Both the position numbers and the translations under genes were made by a program. DNA of 64,000 nucleotides from Mytilinidion resinicola (taxonomy: Eukaryota; Ascomycota; Dothideomycetes; Mytilinidiales; Mytilinidiaceae), in assembly GCF_010093595.1 (NCBI RefSeq), contig NW_022985448.1, positions 1,344,593-1,408,592 of the forward strand. The letters run 5' to 3'. Of the stretch, positions 1 to 12,512 are shown piece by piece; positions within the stretch are counted from its first letter, which is position 1, and each line of letters starts with the position of its first letter. The notes below the pieces were generated by a model, which saw only the letters and a list, made by a program, of their open reading frames with translations, was not told the origin of the DNA and ran no database searches.

Positions 1-1456
1 CGCTGATTCGGGAGCACTGGGACCGCCTGGCGGCGAGCATCACGCTGGAGCAGGGCAAGACCACTGCGGACGCGAAGGGGGATGTTCTGCGTGGACTGCA
101 AGTTGCGGAGACTGCGTGTGGTATTACCACTCAGATGACCGGAGAGGTGCTGGAGGTTGCGAAGGATATGGAGACCAGGAGCTACCGGGAGCCATTGGGT
201 GTTGTTGCGGCCATCTGCCCGTTCAGTAAGTTGGGATGCTACCTAGCAATACACAATGACTTGAAGCTAATTTCTCACCAGACTTCCCCGCTATGATTCC
301 GCTGTGGTCCATCCCAATCGCGACAGTCGTCGGCAACACCCTCGTCATCAAGCCTTCGGAGCGTGACCCCGGAGCTTGCATGATCTTGGCCGAGCTCGCT
401 GAGAAGGCTGGTTTCCCTCCTGGCGTGGTCAACATTATTCATGGCTCCGCCCCTACCGTCGACTTCATCCTTGACGAACCCCGCATCAAGGCCATCAGTT
501 TCGTCGGCAGCAACAAGGCCGGTGAATACATCTTCTCCCGCGGCTCTGCCAATGGCAAGCGTGTCCAGGCCAATTTGGGCGCTAAGAACCACGCTGCTGT
601 GTTGCCGGACTGCAACAAGAACCACGCCCTCAATGCGATTGCTGGTGCAGCCTTCGGTGCTGCTGGTCAGCGGTGTATGGCGTTGAGTACTCTGGTCATG
701 ATTGGCGAGACCAAGGATTGGGTCCCCGAGATTGCGGAGCGGGCGAAGGCGCTCAAGATGGATGGTGGATTCGAGCCAGGTGCTGATTTGGGTCCTGTCA
801 TCAGCCCAGAGGCACAGAAGAGGATTGAGGGTTTGATTGCCAGCGCTGAGGCGGAGGGTGCGACTATCCTGCTGGACGGCAGGGGACAGAAGCCGGAGAA
901 GTACCCCAACGGCAACTGGGTAAGTGATTTCCGAGGCAATTCGCCATGATTCCTCTTGAGCTTGCTCCTAATGCTTAACAGGTCGGCCCAACTATCATCG
1001 CAAACGTCAAACCCCACATGAAGTGCTACACCGAGGAAATCTTCGGCCCCGTCCTTGTCTGCCTCAATGTCGAGACCATCGACGAGGCCATTGAGCTGAT
1101 CAATGCAAACGAGTACGGCAACGGTACCGCCATCTTCACCCGCTCCGGCGCCACTGCTGGCAAGTTCCAGCGCGAGATCGAAGCCGGCCAGGTCGGCATC
1201 AATGTCCCCATTCCCGTCCCCGTAAGTGCCCGTTCCCTTTTCAACATGAGCCTCATCGCTAATCGGTTTCCTTCTTTAGCTGCCCATGTTCTCCTTCACC
1301 GGTAACAAGAAGAGTGTCGCTGGTGGTGGAGCCAACACGTTCTACGGCAAGCCTGGTCTCCAGTTCTACACCCAGCAGAAGACTGTCACCAGCCTGTGGC
1401 GCAGCGAGGATGCTGGATCGCAGAAGGCTAGCGTGAATATGCCTACGCATAGTTAG
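1..1456 (+). CDS. Methylmalonate-semialdehyde dehydrogenase (acylating), 5'-truncated by window edge
   Basis: Mitochondrial aldehyde dehydrogenase of valine and pyrimidine catabolism; it oxidises methylmalonate or malonate semialdehyde to propionyl- or acetyl-CoA. Exons read: <1-225, 282-919, 982-1221, 1280-1456, all with GTAAGT donors and phase kept. The first join gives [12 protein letters not shown] and the second [13 protein letters not shown], both typical of the MMSDH subfamily. The catalytic cysteine lies in [12 protein letters not shown] near base 670. EEIFGPVLV and [18 protein letters not shown] complete the family signature, and the gene ends with TAG at 1454-1456. The N-terminus, including any mitochondrial targeting peptide, lies left of base 1. 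The early frame ([17 protein letters not shown]) matches the usual cofactor-binding region, so roughly the first 100-150 residues are missing. Confidence 0.95.
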
Positions 1457-2780
1457 GCCCTTTCGTCTCGGGATATCTAGGATTTCATCTTCGGAGTATA
1501 TATATGCATGGCTATCTAGTCAAGGTCGTTCAGGACTGAAATTGAGCTTTCAAAGATTTGAGGGCTTGGAGAGGCAAAATTGGTAGATAGGGCTCTGGGA
1601 GAGGGGGATGGGTGGCAGGCTGAGTAATTCGACGCTGTGGATGAGGGATGAAAACTATCATGAATAGTAAAGACTTACGAAGAATGATAGGCTTGCATAT
1701 GAGTTGTGCTGTTTCAGGTGATATCCGGATATATAAAACCCCTCGCTCACCGACTCCTGAGCTTCTTAAGGAGCGGCGAGACTAGGAGCGGCGAGACTCG
1801 GAGTCAACAAACTCGTAGTACTGTTGGTATCTATGGGTGGTGGAAGTGTCTTGGTTCAAATCTTACGCCAGCGCGTTGAATGGTGTGTGGGATGGATTGA
1901 ACCGGCCCCGATGCCACCGGTATGGAGGTTTGTGGGACTTCAAAGGTTGAACGATAGTGATGGAGACTATCACCCTTTCATTTTGTTTTCATTAGTCCGT
2001 TCTTAGTTCATAGAGTGGACTCCGTCACCGTCTCATCTGCCCTATCTCATCATATGTCTTGAGTACTTAAGACCATTGATCGGAGGGAAAGATTCACAGC
2101 ATCACTATTCCGTCTAACCTTCGACGCTTCACCACTCTACCACTCACTCCATGTCCGCTTTCGCCTTGAGTTTTTGATCCTCCCGAGCAGCCTTCAGTCT
2201 GTTAAGCTGGATATTTCGACACACCGCGGACTAGTCCATGTGTAGTATCTACAGCCATTTTTGCACCGACCCCCAAACCCCACACTCCTCCATGCTCTCC
2301 AACACCACTCCCTCCAGTCCTTAAATACCCTCCTAGCAGCAGAAGATATCCATGCTTACTAACCATCACGTGCGCCCCCACTACTACACGTGACTGTTGC
2401 TCCGCGATCCACTAAAACCGATCTAACTCTTAGCAGCGTCATCGATCGAGGAAGCACGGATGCCATGATGCGGGTGGCTGGTACCTGACACTTGTTTACG
2501 TAGGCAAAATTTAAGGCATAACTAACTAGCGAGGAGCCTGCTTATATAGTTTTGTAGTCTTGCGATTCAATTGAGCTACCTCGTACCTATTACTTCATTA
2601 CGTTTATGTCTCTGTTCTTGCGAAATAGCTTTTTGAAATATACGAGATATACATTCCCGAAGTGTTCATACCGAGGCTCCGTTCCGTAACGCTACCAAAT
2701 CGCAACTCGTCAACGGAAACAGACGCAGCGCATCAATTCAGCAACCAATCCGCAGCGCATCAACTCACCAACCTATCCAA
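1457..2780. other. Intergenic, no gene seen
   Basis: There are only short open frames without family character. A TATA-like stretch (ATATATAAAACC, about 1729-1740) precedes a short tandem duplication at 1769-1798, but no convincing gene follows it. AT-rich sequence with TATATAG near 2541 could serve the small gene starting at 2781. Confidence 0.55.
1769..1798. repeat. 15-bp tandem duplication
   Basis: The unit AGGAGCGGCGAGACT occurs twice head to tail. It is flanked by GACTCC on the left (about 1752) and GGAGTC on the right (about 1800), so the whole could also fold back on itself. Confidence 0.8.
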
Positions 2781-3125
2781 ATGGCCCAAGGCGACATGAC
2801 CCAGAAGCGGGCCGAGGCGATCGAGTGCACGCACCACTGGGAGAACATGCTCGAAGACGGATCGCGGAGGTACCAGGAGTTCAAGAAGGGGAAGCGGGAC
2901 GGAGGGAGGGTGACGGAGCAGCACCGGAGCGAGGAATCTGAGGAAATGGAGGGGTATTCGAGCGAGGGGGAGGACGGGGTGGATCAGGGGGAGCAGCCGA
3001 TGAAGGAGGTGTATATGAAAGCGAGGAGGGGGCAGAAACGGGGGAGTGAGGGGGTAGAGAGTGGGGCGGGTAAGAGGCAGAAGGAGGATGGGGGGAAGAA
3101 GAGGATGGTGAGGGAGCTGTATTGA
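2781..3125 (+). CDS. Small highly charged hypothetical protein (114 aa)
   Basis: A single open frame from an ATG (MAQGDMTQKRAEAIECTHHW) to TGA. The first 40 residues look ordered; the rest is Lys/Glu/Gly-rich low complexity with basic clusters such as KRGSEG and GKRQKEDGGKKR that could act as a nuclear localisation signal. No family is recognised. The 3' half is strongly G-rich on the plus strand, which by itself favours long open frames, so coding status is not certain. In its favour are a clean ATG in a purine context and an AT-rich upstream region. Confidence 0.45.
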   Translation: MAQGDMTQKRAEAIECTHHWENMLEDGSRRYQEFKKGKRDGGRVTEQHRSEESEEMEGYSSEGEDGVDQGEQPMKEVYMKARRGQKRGSEGVESGAGKRQKEDGGKKRMVRELY

Positions 3126-5244
3126 TGAGGGTTCTTTGGGGATGTTGCGGGGCAGAGGGTTCGAGAGTTGTATTATTGGGGAGTTTTGCGGAGATATTGC
3201 GGCGTTCAAGGTTCGATGTATAAATCTGTGCATTTGATATGGTTTGGTTTGTCGCTCGTGGTATCTGGTGATAAAAGCCAGTAGTGGCCTACCTCGATAC
3301 GGACTCGAAGCGTGAGTTCAGACCGCTAGAGGCACGCGATGTTTCCGAACATGGCGTGTCGGGAGTTTCGTACCGTCGTCATCCAATCTATATCCTTGCT
3401 GTGTCTTCCCACAACACCACTATTTCACCCACGGGGTTAGAACAAGAGAAAACTGTGCAGGGCACGATGCCCAGAAGATTCGGCGTCGATTGCTGGCGTC
3501 GATTGCTGGCGTCGAGATGCGACTGCCGTCAAGACTTGCCCTGAGGCTGATCAATCCGTGCAGCACGATACACAGGACCCTGTGCTCGGGACCAATAATA
3601 TGCAATAAGATGTGATAAAGCTGCGTCTCTGACTCCTATCAGGCGGCGCATTGTCGGGACAACTAGGCATGGACGAAAGGAGAGGCCGTGATAGTGCCAG
3701 GAACCCATGGCCATGATCGGCCTCTGCGTTGTTCGGCTGACGTCGAAGCCACACTTCGAAGCTGCTCACGTCTGGCACTTCGGTGACGCGCTGGAGCGCG
3801 ACTCGAGGCTCGCGGGCCGCTAATGCGCGCAACGTGTGGGGTAGAGGTCAAGGCAGCGCCAAAAGGAGCATGATGGAGGTCACGATGCCGCAGCGTGCGC
3901 ATCCGAAGCCGCAGAGCGGAGTGAAACGAGCCCTTCTGCTGCAGGTGCTGAGGGTGCCATTCCTCCACACGCTTACGAGATGGGCGTCCGGCAAGCAGCG
4001 AACTGGTGCTGTGGGACGTTGCACGCGGCGCGGTATGATGCACGCCATGCCTTTGCGCCGGCGGAGAGCGATGGATGGTTCGATCATGGCGGTATCTCGT
4101 CGTCGGCACGCTTCAGGATGCCAAACGAGTTTGCGGTGAGCTACAGGACGCAGGCGAATAGGCAATGGGGAGACCTCTGCAGACGACGGAGCGGAAGCCA
4201 TTGGGGCATGGCGACACGTCCGACGGCAGTCCGGCAGCCAAACACTTCCACGATAGCAGTGAAGAAAGGATGCCAGGTGCGAGGGGTGAACGGCGAGTGA
4301 ACGTGGCAGCAGCGTCGTCAATGAGGAGTCTGACAAGCGGGCGCCGTCGTATATGGGAGGGCGTCGACGACAGCAGCGACCAGGCCCAGCAGCTCGTAAT
4401 CAGACCCAAGAAGCGCGCCCGCTGCAGGCTGACAACAGCATGCAGTGCCAAGCTGGGTGTGGGGGATTCTCGCGAAGATGGATGCTGGGTGGGAGTGGGA
4501 GCCACGGCCAGGGCGTCGATGTTGTGCGCCGTGGACGTCGGCGCAGGTCTCTGGCACATGTAGATGAAGCGGCAGAGGCGTGCTGACCGCCTAGCAAGAT
4601 GAAGCGGGAAGAATGAAGAAGTGGGCCAGATGGGGTTACGATGGGCATATTCAGCATCGCTACCTTTGTATGTCGCAAACACTCTCGAGCTACTATGACT
4701 CTGAAGTGCCCCACGCAATCCATGTCCTTGCCTTGCAGCCCGTTGCGGAGCCACGGCACGTCGCATCCAGCCTGCTCTGGCCGGGTCATGAGGCCGCTGT
4801 ACGGACGACTGTAGCAAATTGCCGGCCTGTTACGGACCTTTGTTGTTGCTATCGTCCACCCCGCCTGCCTGCTAAACCTCACAAAAATTCAGTCCTCGAC
4901 AATCCACGCCTCACGCTCTTTACTGCTGCAATTCCTCCCCAAGCGCGCCATGCTGTGCTTGTAGGCCCAGGGCCGCGACAATTCGTCCACAGTCCCCGTG
5001 CATCCTGCCTCCGCGCCGTCAGCACCGCTTTCACCCGCCAGCATCCATCGTCCTCGACCACGCCGAGTCCCACCCCGTGGTGACGCCCACTGCCCGAGCC
5101 TTCTCCCCAGAGCTCACCACCACGATGCTCGCGCTCCCTGCCGGCATATAACCATATCTCTGCCGGTCCTCGGGCGGACGCTCGTTTTCTGGCCTGGGAC
5201 AGTTGTCGTACCGAACTGGAGCCCGCGCCGCGACAACACTCGCA
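3126..5244. other. Long intergenic/5' leader of the Rim15-like gene
   Basis: Many overlapping open frames lie on both strands here (about 3660-4880), with Arg/Ser/Pro/Ala-biased products and no domain character. I read them as chance frames in GC-rich DNA. C/T-rich sequence at 4860-5240 just before the Rim15-like ATG is typical of a long fungal 5' UTR. Confidence 0.55.
3482..3516. repeat. 13-bp tandem repeat, 2.7 copies
   Basis: The unit GGCGTCGATTGCT is repeated head to tail and ends in a partial copy (GGCGTCGA). It lies in non-coding sequence. Confidence 0.8.
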
Positions 5245-8200
5245 ATGGGCGACCAACTCACATCCGGGACGCTGGTGCCGCCTGCCGTCGCCGCACTGAA
5301 GGAGGACGCTGCGGCCACGAGCTCGTCACGCGTGGCCATGGAGAGATCAATCAGTATGGATATCAGGGAAGAGCGGGATGACCTCAAGGAAGCCGCCGAG
5401 CAGAGCATGAACGTCATTATGGACCTCAACCTCGACGGGAACATTCGCTGGGTCAGCCCGTCCTGGGAAACTGTCATTGGAACCACGCCAGAGTCTGTCA
5501 AAGGGAAAGCCATTGCCGACCTGCTCGTCGGAAACAACACCCAATTCGCCGACACGCAGGAATCTATGAAGAAGGATGACTCCCGCAGCCAGATCATCCG
5601 CTTCTCTATACGCATGGGCCCGTCCTCTGTCCTGCTTCCCAAGCGGTCGCCACGTCGAAAGGATTCCGACGAGGACCCTCTTGCCGAGCAGCCATGTGAA
5701 GTAGAAGAGGAGCATATTCTCAATCTGGAAGCACAAGGCATCATGGTCTACGACCGCACCTCAGGAGGCGAAAGCCACGTAAGTTTGACTGCACTTGTAT
5801 GTCTATCCACGATCACTGATCAACCTAGACTATGTGGATGATCCGCCCTTCGGTCATTCGGGAAGTGACCATCGACCTCCCCATGGTTCTCGTTGAAGCT
5901 CTGGGAGTCGGTGCTGAGATGCTTGCTAACCACTTGACCGCCTTGGCCGAGGTTGGTGCCAACGATCCGGCCAACCACCCACCTCCCTTACCAGTGCTAT
6001 GTCGTATTTGCGAGAGACAGATAACGCCATGGTGGTTCGAGAAGCATACGGAACTCTGCCTGCAAGAACATCGAGCGGAGATGGAGGTTCAGCTTGCACA
6101 AGAAAGTCTCTCAGACCACCGAAACTCAATCGTCAAAGTCCTGGATGCCCTAGAGGCTCACACTCGCCAACCCAGAGCTACATCTGGCGAGATTGCCACT
6201 CCTCCGCCAATACCGGAATATAAAGGCATGCCCATTCAACCCACCTCTACTCCATCCTCTGGCACTCCTTCTGGTAGAAACTCCCCCGCTTCTCCCCCAG
6301 CTCGCTCGCGCGACCGTTCAGCAGGCTTTGGACACCACCGTGCGCGATCTTTTGCCATCCGAAGGCCGCTCTCTCGTATCGTGGAGCTTGTTTTGGATCT
6401 GTGTGATACTGCGCTGGAGATCAATACACCCGCCATCAAGGATACCAGAGTCCAGTCTGCCTCTGACATCCGAACTCAGTCGCCTCAATCGGAAAATCGC
6501 ATCTCTCAAGTGCTTCAGTGGCAGTCTCCAAGCACCGGTGCCGTCGAGAACGAGCAGGGGCTCGCTGCTCTCTGTGAAGACACCTCAACTCTTGCTCGGG
6601 TTAAAGTCGACGCGGTCTTTCGCCATCGCCGCATTCTAGAGTACTCGGAGCGTATTCGTGTAGAGTTCGATGTTTTAGTTCAGGAATGCATTGAAGCTGC
6701 CATGATCAAGGCTGCACGGATAGCCGCGGGCGAGGACAGCTCTTCCGGAGATGAAGAGGAGGACGAGCTACAACAACTACAACAGGACAACGATGACCAG
6801 GATTCAATCACACACGAGAATCCTATAGAGGAAGGCGTCTTCCCAGGCTCGTTTGATGGGCCCTCATTGATCTCTGCAGCGCTTCGTCATGGTTCCGACT
6901 CCCCTCTCCCATCGCACAGGGAAGCTAGAGAGTCGTCTATTGCGGGGTCAACCAGGTCCAGCAGCCCCAGAGGTTCCCAGACGCCACGTTCACACGCAGG
7001 AGCCATGAGTATAATATCGCAGAACAAGCGGCAATCCATGCATTTCGAAAGCGATGCCGGGGCGGACAGCGACAGCAGTGTACGATCATCTGCCATGTCC
7101 AACCCTCGTCGAGCGGATTCTCCAGGGTCAGAACTTGGTTTGAGTCGTGTTGCAAGTTCTCGGGACCGGAAGCGGAAGAGTCTGATTCTCCCAAGCGTTA
7201 TGTCAAGCCGTCAACACTCGCCTGCTAGGTCCATGCAACCACCTTCTTCGCCGTTAAGAATGACAAAGCCACGACTGCCCAGCGGAATGGAGGGTCTCCA
7301 GTCTCCCGTCACTTCTCCCGTGCTAGCTGGTAGCGAATTCTCGTCCCCTGCGATCACTGCTCAGATCCCTCACCACCGTAGACAGTCTTCTGCTGCTGGA
7401 TCAGATGTTCTTCGGCCAGTCTCACCACGCTTGATACCAGTCAGCGCCCCTCAGCCGCGAGCTGTACCGCCTTCCATCAAAGACTTTGAAGTCGTTAAAC
7501 CGATCAGTCGTGGTGCTTTTGGGGCCGTGTACCTAGCGAAAAAGAGGTCAACCGGCGACTATTTTGCCATCAAAGTGCTTAAGAAAGCCGACATGGTGGC
7601 CAAGAACCAAGTCACCAATGTAAAAGCTGAGAGAGCAATCATGATGTGGCAGGGCGAGAGTGACTTCGTGGCGAAACTCTACTGGACTTTCTCGAGCAAA
7701 GACTTCTTATACCTGGTGATGGAGTACCTGAATGGAGGAGATTGTGCATCTTTGATCAAAGTCTTGGGTGCACTTCCCGAAGACTGGGCCAAGAAGTACC
7801 TCGCCGAAGTCGTCTTAGGAGTCGAGCACCTTCATAGCCGTGGCATCATTCACCGTGATCTCAAACCCGACAATCTCTTGATAGATCAAAAAGGACATCT
7901 AAAGCTTACCGACTTTGGTCTTTCCCGGATGGGTCTGATAGGCCGACAAAAACGAAGAGGAAGAGAATCTGAAGAGCCAGCTCCAGATTTACTCAAACAA
8001 GGACCCTTCCATCGTGCGCCGTCGGTTGGCTCATCTCGGTCGGCGTCCTTCGATCTCAATCCATCACCGACCAACACTCCGAACTTGACGGCGGCCCTAG
8101 GGGGAGACCTTGGACAGCCTTCCTATTTCAGTCTCAACCGAGATGACAGCAGAGAGCCATCTAGAAGAGCGTCAGGCAGCCGAGGTGACAGCGGAGAAGG

Positions 8201-11120
8201 CGAGGCAATGCAGGCCATGTTCCGTCGTTTCTCCCTCGTCGATAACATGAGCTCCAATCATCGAGCGCGATCACCGATTGAAGAAGAGAGTTATAGCGAC
8301 GAAGGGTCCCCGGATATATTCACCTTACAACATACTTCCACCAACTCAAGCGCTGCTCAGAATAGTACTCCGCCTCAGACCTCTGGAATGCCTCCTCCTC
8401 CAATGACTCTTTTCGATCCAGAGGATGCTTCTAACCGTAAATTCGTTGGTACTCCTGACTACCTTGCTCCTGAAACCATTCGTGGAAGCGGTCAAGACGA
8501 GGTCAGCGATTGGTGGTCACTGGGATGCATCTTGTTCGAGTGCTTGTATGGATATCCTCCCTTCCACGCCAACACTCCTGAAGAGGTATTTCATAACATT
8601 CTTGCCCGCAAGATCGACTGGCCGGAAGACGATGTCGCTCAAGTTTCAGAAGAGGCGAAGGACTTGATGAACCGTCTCATGTGCCTCGACCCAACACAGC
8701 GATTAGGGGCCAACGCCGAGGACAAATATCCAAGTGGTGGAATGGAGATCAGGAGCCATCCCTGGTTCTCAGATATGAATTGGGAGACTCTACGTGAGGA
8801 TGAGGCATCCTTTATTCCTGCGCCAGAAAATCCCGAGGACACAGAATACTTCGATACGAGAGGAGCAACGCTTCAGAGCTTTGCCCCAGAATTCGAAGAC
8901 CAAGGAACTTCTTCTGCAGGTACACCAGGTGCGGATTATCCAGACCGACCACACGACGCACTATCACGGGTTCGCTCCCAGATCAGTGTTACATCAATGA
9001 AGCGAGGATTAATTCCGCTGCACATCCCCGCTCATGTTCGCGAGGGGAGAAGCAGAAGATTGAGCGAGCCCATGGCAACCGACGACTTTGGCAATTTTAG
9101 TTACAAAAATCTTCCGGTTCTTGAGAAAGCGAATAAAGACGTCATTCAGAAGCTTCGTGCAGAAGCTATGCAGGCTCAGATCAAGTCGCCATCCGCAGTT
9201 CAATCACCCAGCCTTCCGTCTCCGTCGCCATCCTTAGACTCTAGCCCCATGCTACCAGCGCCTCTGAAGCGAACGCTTTCAACAACAAAACCTACTGGTA
9301 GACCGTCGTCTCCCTCAGTGAGCCAGCCTAATTCCTCGCCAAGCCGGCCCTCACAGCCGTCCTCGCCGCTGTTAGTATCCTTTAGCACCGGTCAGAACAA
9401 TGAAAGGCGGAAGACGTCTAGTAGTAGCTCATCCACTCTTTCTCATCAGCCTAGCAACAACCTCCAGCCAGGAAGTTTTTTCGATGCTCCACACTTAGGA
9501 TCCGGCTTCAAGCCTTCCTCAAACGCCGTATCGCCTATCAAACTTTCCAAAACACCCAGCGCCATCTCGCAGTCGTTTCAAGAAAAGGCTCTACAGAATC
9601 GGCAAACGTCTATGTCGTCTCATGGGAGCGTTTCCTCGCCTAGAGCAAGATCACAAACCATAGGGTCACAAGAAGGCGATGTAGTGAGGGATCTTGTTCC
9701 TTCTCACCACAAGAGAAGAAGTCAGGTATTTGATATATCACCCTCGTCTTCTGATACTGAGGATTCTCGAGCGAAAGCACTTCTTCGCGTTCAAAGACGG
9801 CGACAAAGCTCACGGAGATTGTCACAAATCAGCGTTGCAGACGGTCCTATGTTCCGGCCCTTGGATGTTCTTGTCTGCGAAGATCATCCAGTCTCTCGAC
9901 TTGTTATGGAGAAGTTGCTAGAGAAGCTGCGATGTCGAACATTGACTGTTCAGACTGGGTCCGAAGCTGTGCGGTATGCCATGGGAGAAGTCAAGTTCGA
10001 CATCATCATGATGGAGTTCAAGCTGCCTCAGATCAACGGTGCGGATGTGGCCCGTATGATTCGCGACACCAAGAATGCCAACAACCACACGCCAATTGTT
10101 GCTGTCACCGGCTATTTGAAAGAATTACAGGCACCTCATCATTTTGATGGGCTTATTGAGAAGCCGCCTACAATCACCAAGCTGACAGAAGTCATGTCGA
10201 GGCTTTGCCAATGGAAAGCGCCTCCGCCAAACTGGACCCCAACAGCTCACTACCCAACTATGACTCCATCCATGCCTTCCAGCTTGCGTCAAGAGTCGAC
10301 ACGGCAAGACGATAGTCCAACATCGAATTCGTCTGGCTTCCCGCCAATGCCATCCGGAAGCTATCATGGGTCGAGTAGAGAAGACTCCATCAGCTCAAGC
10401 TTCTTCGGAGATCCAGAAATCCGCGCAGAGGACGTACTTGTTACCATCCAAAAGCACAACATCGATGAGTGGCACGATCGCGATTTGGTTCGTATGATTG
10501 GTGGTTTGGGAATATCTGAAGACCCTACGACCGGTGCTGAGCTGAAGAGCGTCGGACAGACTTTATTGCCACCGCTTACGCACGAAATCTCTACACCAGC
10601 TGTCATGCAGCACTCGCCATCAATCGCAAAGCAGAGGTCCAATGAACACATTGGGGCAAAGAGGCGCAATCTTGAGGCGAGGAAACATGAGTCTGCGGAG
10701 TCAGGTGATGACGAAGACGAAGAGTTGGGTGATGTCAACGTCAGGGCCAAGAGCCCGAAAACTCGACCAAAGTCATCCTCAAAACTTGGCATTGAGATGC
10801 TTCGCACCAACAGCAGGGGCAGTGTCATCTCTGTGGAGGACCTTGCAGCTACGGACACGCTTGCCTCGTCTCCTCCACCTTCCATTTCAGAGGATCGGGC
10901 TGCCGAGGAACAGAGCCTGACCGCTGCTGAGGAACAGAACCTGACCACTCCCGATGCCAAGCCAATCTCCATTACCACGCCTCCCGAAATTTTTCCGCAG
11001 GTTCCTGGTGACGAAGTGGAAGATATCGATATGGACGCTACGCCACAACCGCAAATTGCGAATGTCGAGGATCCAGATCGAACCCCACAAGCTTCCGCAT
11101 CCGCATTACCTATCAAATAA
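5245..11120 (+). CDS. Rim15/Cek1-type PAS - AGC kinase - receiver protein (about 1941 aa)
   Basis: Large nutrient- and stress-signalling serine/threonine kinase of the Rim15/Cek1 family, which links TOR/PKA signals to quiescence. Exons 5245-5778 and 5829-11120 (50-bp intron, phase 0). The ATG at 5245 is the first good start; the frame upstream has only TTG. Order: PAS-like segment (about 50-170), CxxC-x11-H-x3-C zinc-finger-like motif (about 236-255), long Ser/Pro-rich linker, AGC kinase (about 731-1200) with GRG/GAFG loop, AIKV lysine, HRDLKPDN and DFGLSR. About 170 disordered residues separate DFG from the GTPDYLAPE segment, the usual Rim15 insertion. A receiver domain follows (about 1522-1636: VLVCEDHPVSR, IIMMEFKLP, IVAVTGY, EKPP). 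The expected phospho-acceptor Asp is Glu (about residue 1574). The acidic, disordered tail ends in TAA. Confidence 0.95.
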
Positions 11121-12015
11121 ACCACGCCCGTCATCACCCGAAACTGCTTAGAACGTACACTACATCCACATTTCCTTATTCTCGTTTTTTCTAAAAGGTA
11201 CTCCTCTCGTTCCATGGCACCATTTCCTATCATGACTTTCAGCAAGGTGTTGGCGGTGTTATTCTGGGAGACCTCGTGGTAACTTGAGTGGGCGTTCAAG
11301 GCACATGGCACACACAGAGATTGAGGACTGTTTACATCTTTGATCTTTCATGCGTTCTGTGTTTCGACTCTCTGCATGCTCCATTGAAGCGGGTGTGGGA
11401 GGAACGACCCTGAAATTGAATACTCTGCTAAGCGAACAAGTTTCTTTTGTTGTTGATCCCGATGGGATCTTGCGTTTTTACCACACACTGCATACTGGCT
11501 TTTTTTTTTTTGGCCAGATAATCCTTCCTTCCTTTCCATTTCCTGGTCACAGCTTGAAACCCTCGTCGGATGACCTGCCTACACAGTCTGTTTTTTCCTC
11601 TATTGGCAGCATCCTTTCACTACTCCACAATTTTCACTTTTCTCCTTTGTTCATCACGGGGTCGGGTTTTTGTGATTATTTGATTACTGACCTTTTGGGC
11701 GGCTGGCGGCGAGCGGGGGGTGGACTACTCTTCTTGTATCTTAATATGGGGTACGGGAGGAGGTTTTGTGCGAGGGGGAGAGAAAGAAAAACAATACCAG
11801 CTGATATGGACATGGTAGGGTGCTGAGCTGGGCTGAGGGAGGCGACGTGACACTTGTATATATACTACGTATACTTGTGCGAGAATGGAAAGTATTTTCG
11901 CGTATGCGGATATGTGGTGCCTCACTGACTTGAAGTGGTGTGATGCTGTGATGCGTATATTTGGAGACACTGTGTTACTAGGTATCTACTGGTCGTAGCC
12001 TCTTGCATGTCATTC
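11121..12015. other. Intergenic between Rim15-like gene and small minus-strand gene
   Basis: 3' flanks of two converging genes. It contains a T10 run near 11501 and G-rich patches, with no credible coding frame. Confidence 0.6.
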
Positions 12016-12512
12016 CTACTTCTCACAACAGCACTCGTTGCCCACCGTAATCTCGCCGGAGTGCGGATTTCTGATCTTAACATCACAAGCCCCTGCTACC
12101 GCCATATTGCAGTTTACAGAATTCGCGACAACGCCATTAGATCCTTGAGAAAGGATTATTCTGCAACTCTGAGGTTCGTTGATCACAGCGTTGCCGTCCT
12201 CGAGAATGTAGATGTCGCAGTTCTGAGGGTCCGTGATGTCGGCTGCACCGTATGCATAGATTTTGATAGTGCAGGTTCTTAGGCTTCTGATGAAACCGGT
12301 ACTGGATTTCTTAACGTCAATGTTGCAGCTTACGGCGTAGATGGTGCCGAAATGGGCGTTCTGGTTGTGATGTTGGAGCTTGTGGCGTTGACTTTGCCGG
12401 AGCTAGGCGCGGAGATGGTGAAGGTTTGGGCGCTGAATGTGTTGGGAGAGATTGATGGTGGGGGCACTACTGGGGTGTAGTCTTGATCCTTTTGATGATA
12501 GGGACAGGACAT
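12016..12512 (-). pseudogene. Small beta-solenoid-like protein with 18-residue Cys repeats, frame broken by one base
   Basis: Two minus-strand frames join. The first runs from ATG at 12512 (MSCPYHQKDQDY) to about 12362; the second runs from about 12360 to TAG at 12016-12018. Both carry one repeat, C-x-I-x-V-x5-G-x-I, with an 18-residue step: CNIDVKKSSTGFI, CTIKIYAYGAADI, CDIYILEDGNAVI, CRIILSQGSNGVV, CDVKIRNPHSGEI. The repeat runs across the break: SNITT lies in frame 1 and NAHFGTI in frame 2, and restoring one base in the ACC-AG-AAC stretch puts the conserved Gly back in position. The family is unknown to me; regular Cys and Ile/Val stacking suggests a right-handed beta-solenoid of 6-7 coils. 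No signal peptide is visible. Alternatives are a sequencing error, or an intron of about 110 nt (GTAGTG...CCAG) that would skip the first coils. Confidence 0.55.

Noticed and set aside
3660..4880. Several 100-230-codon open frames on both strands before the Rim15-like gene
   Set aside because: They overlap one another in all frames and have Arg/Ser/Pro/Ala-rich composition with no domain; typical of GC-rich non-coding DNA.
10364..11311. 315-codon minus-strand frame opposite the end of the Rim15-like gene
   Set aside because: It is antisense to a disordered, Ser-rich coding region and has no family character; a shadow frame.
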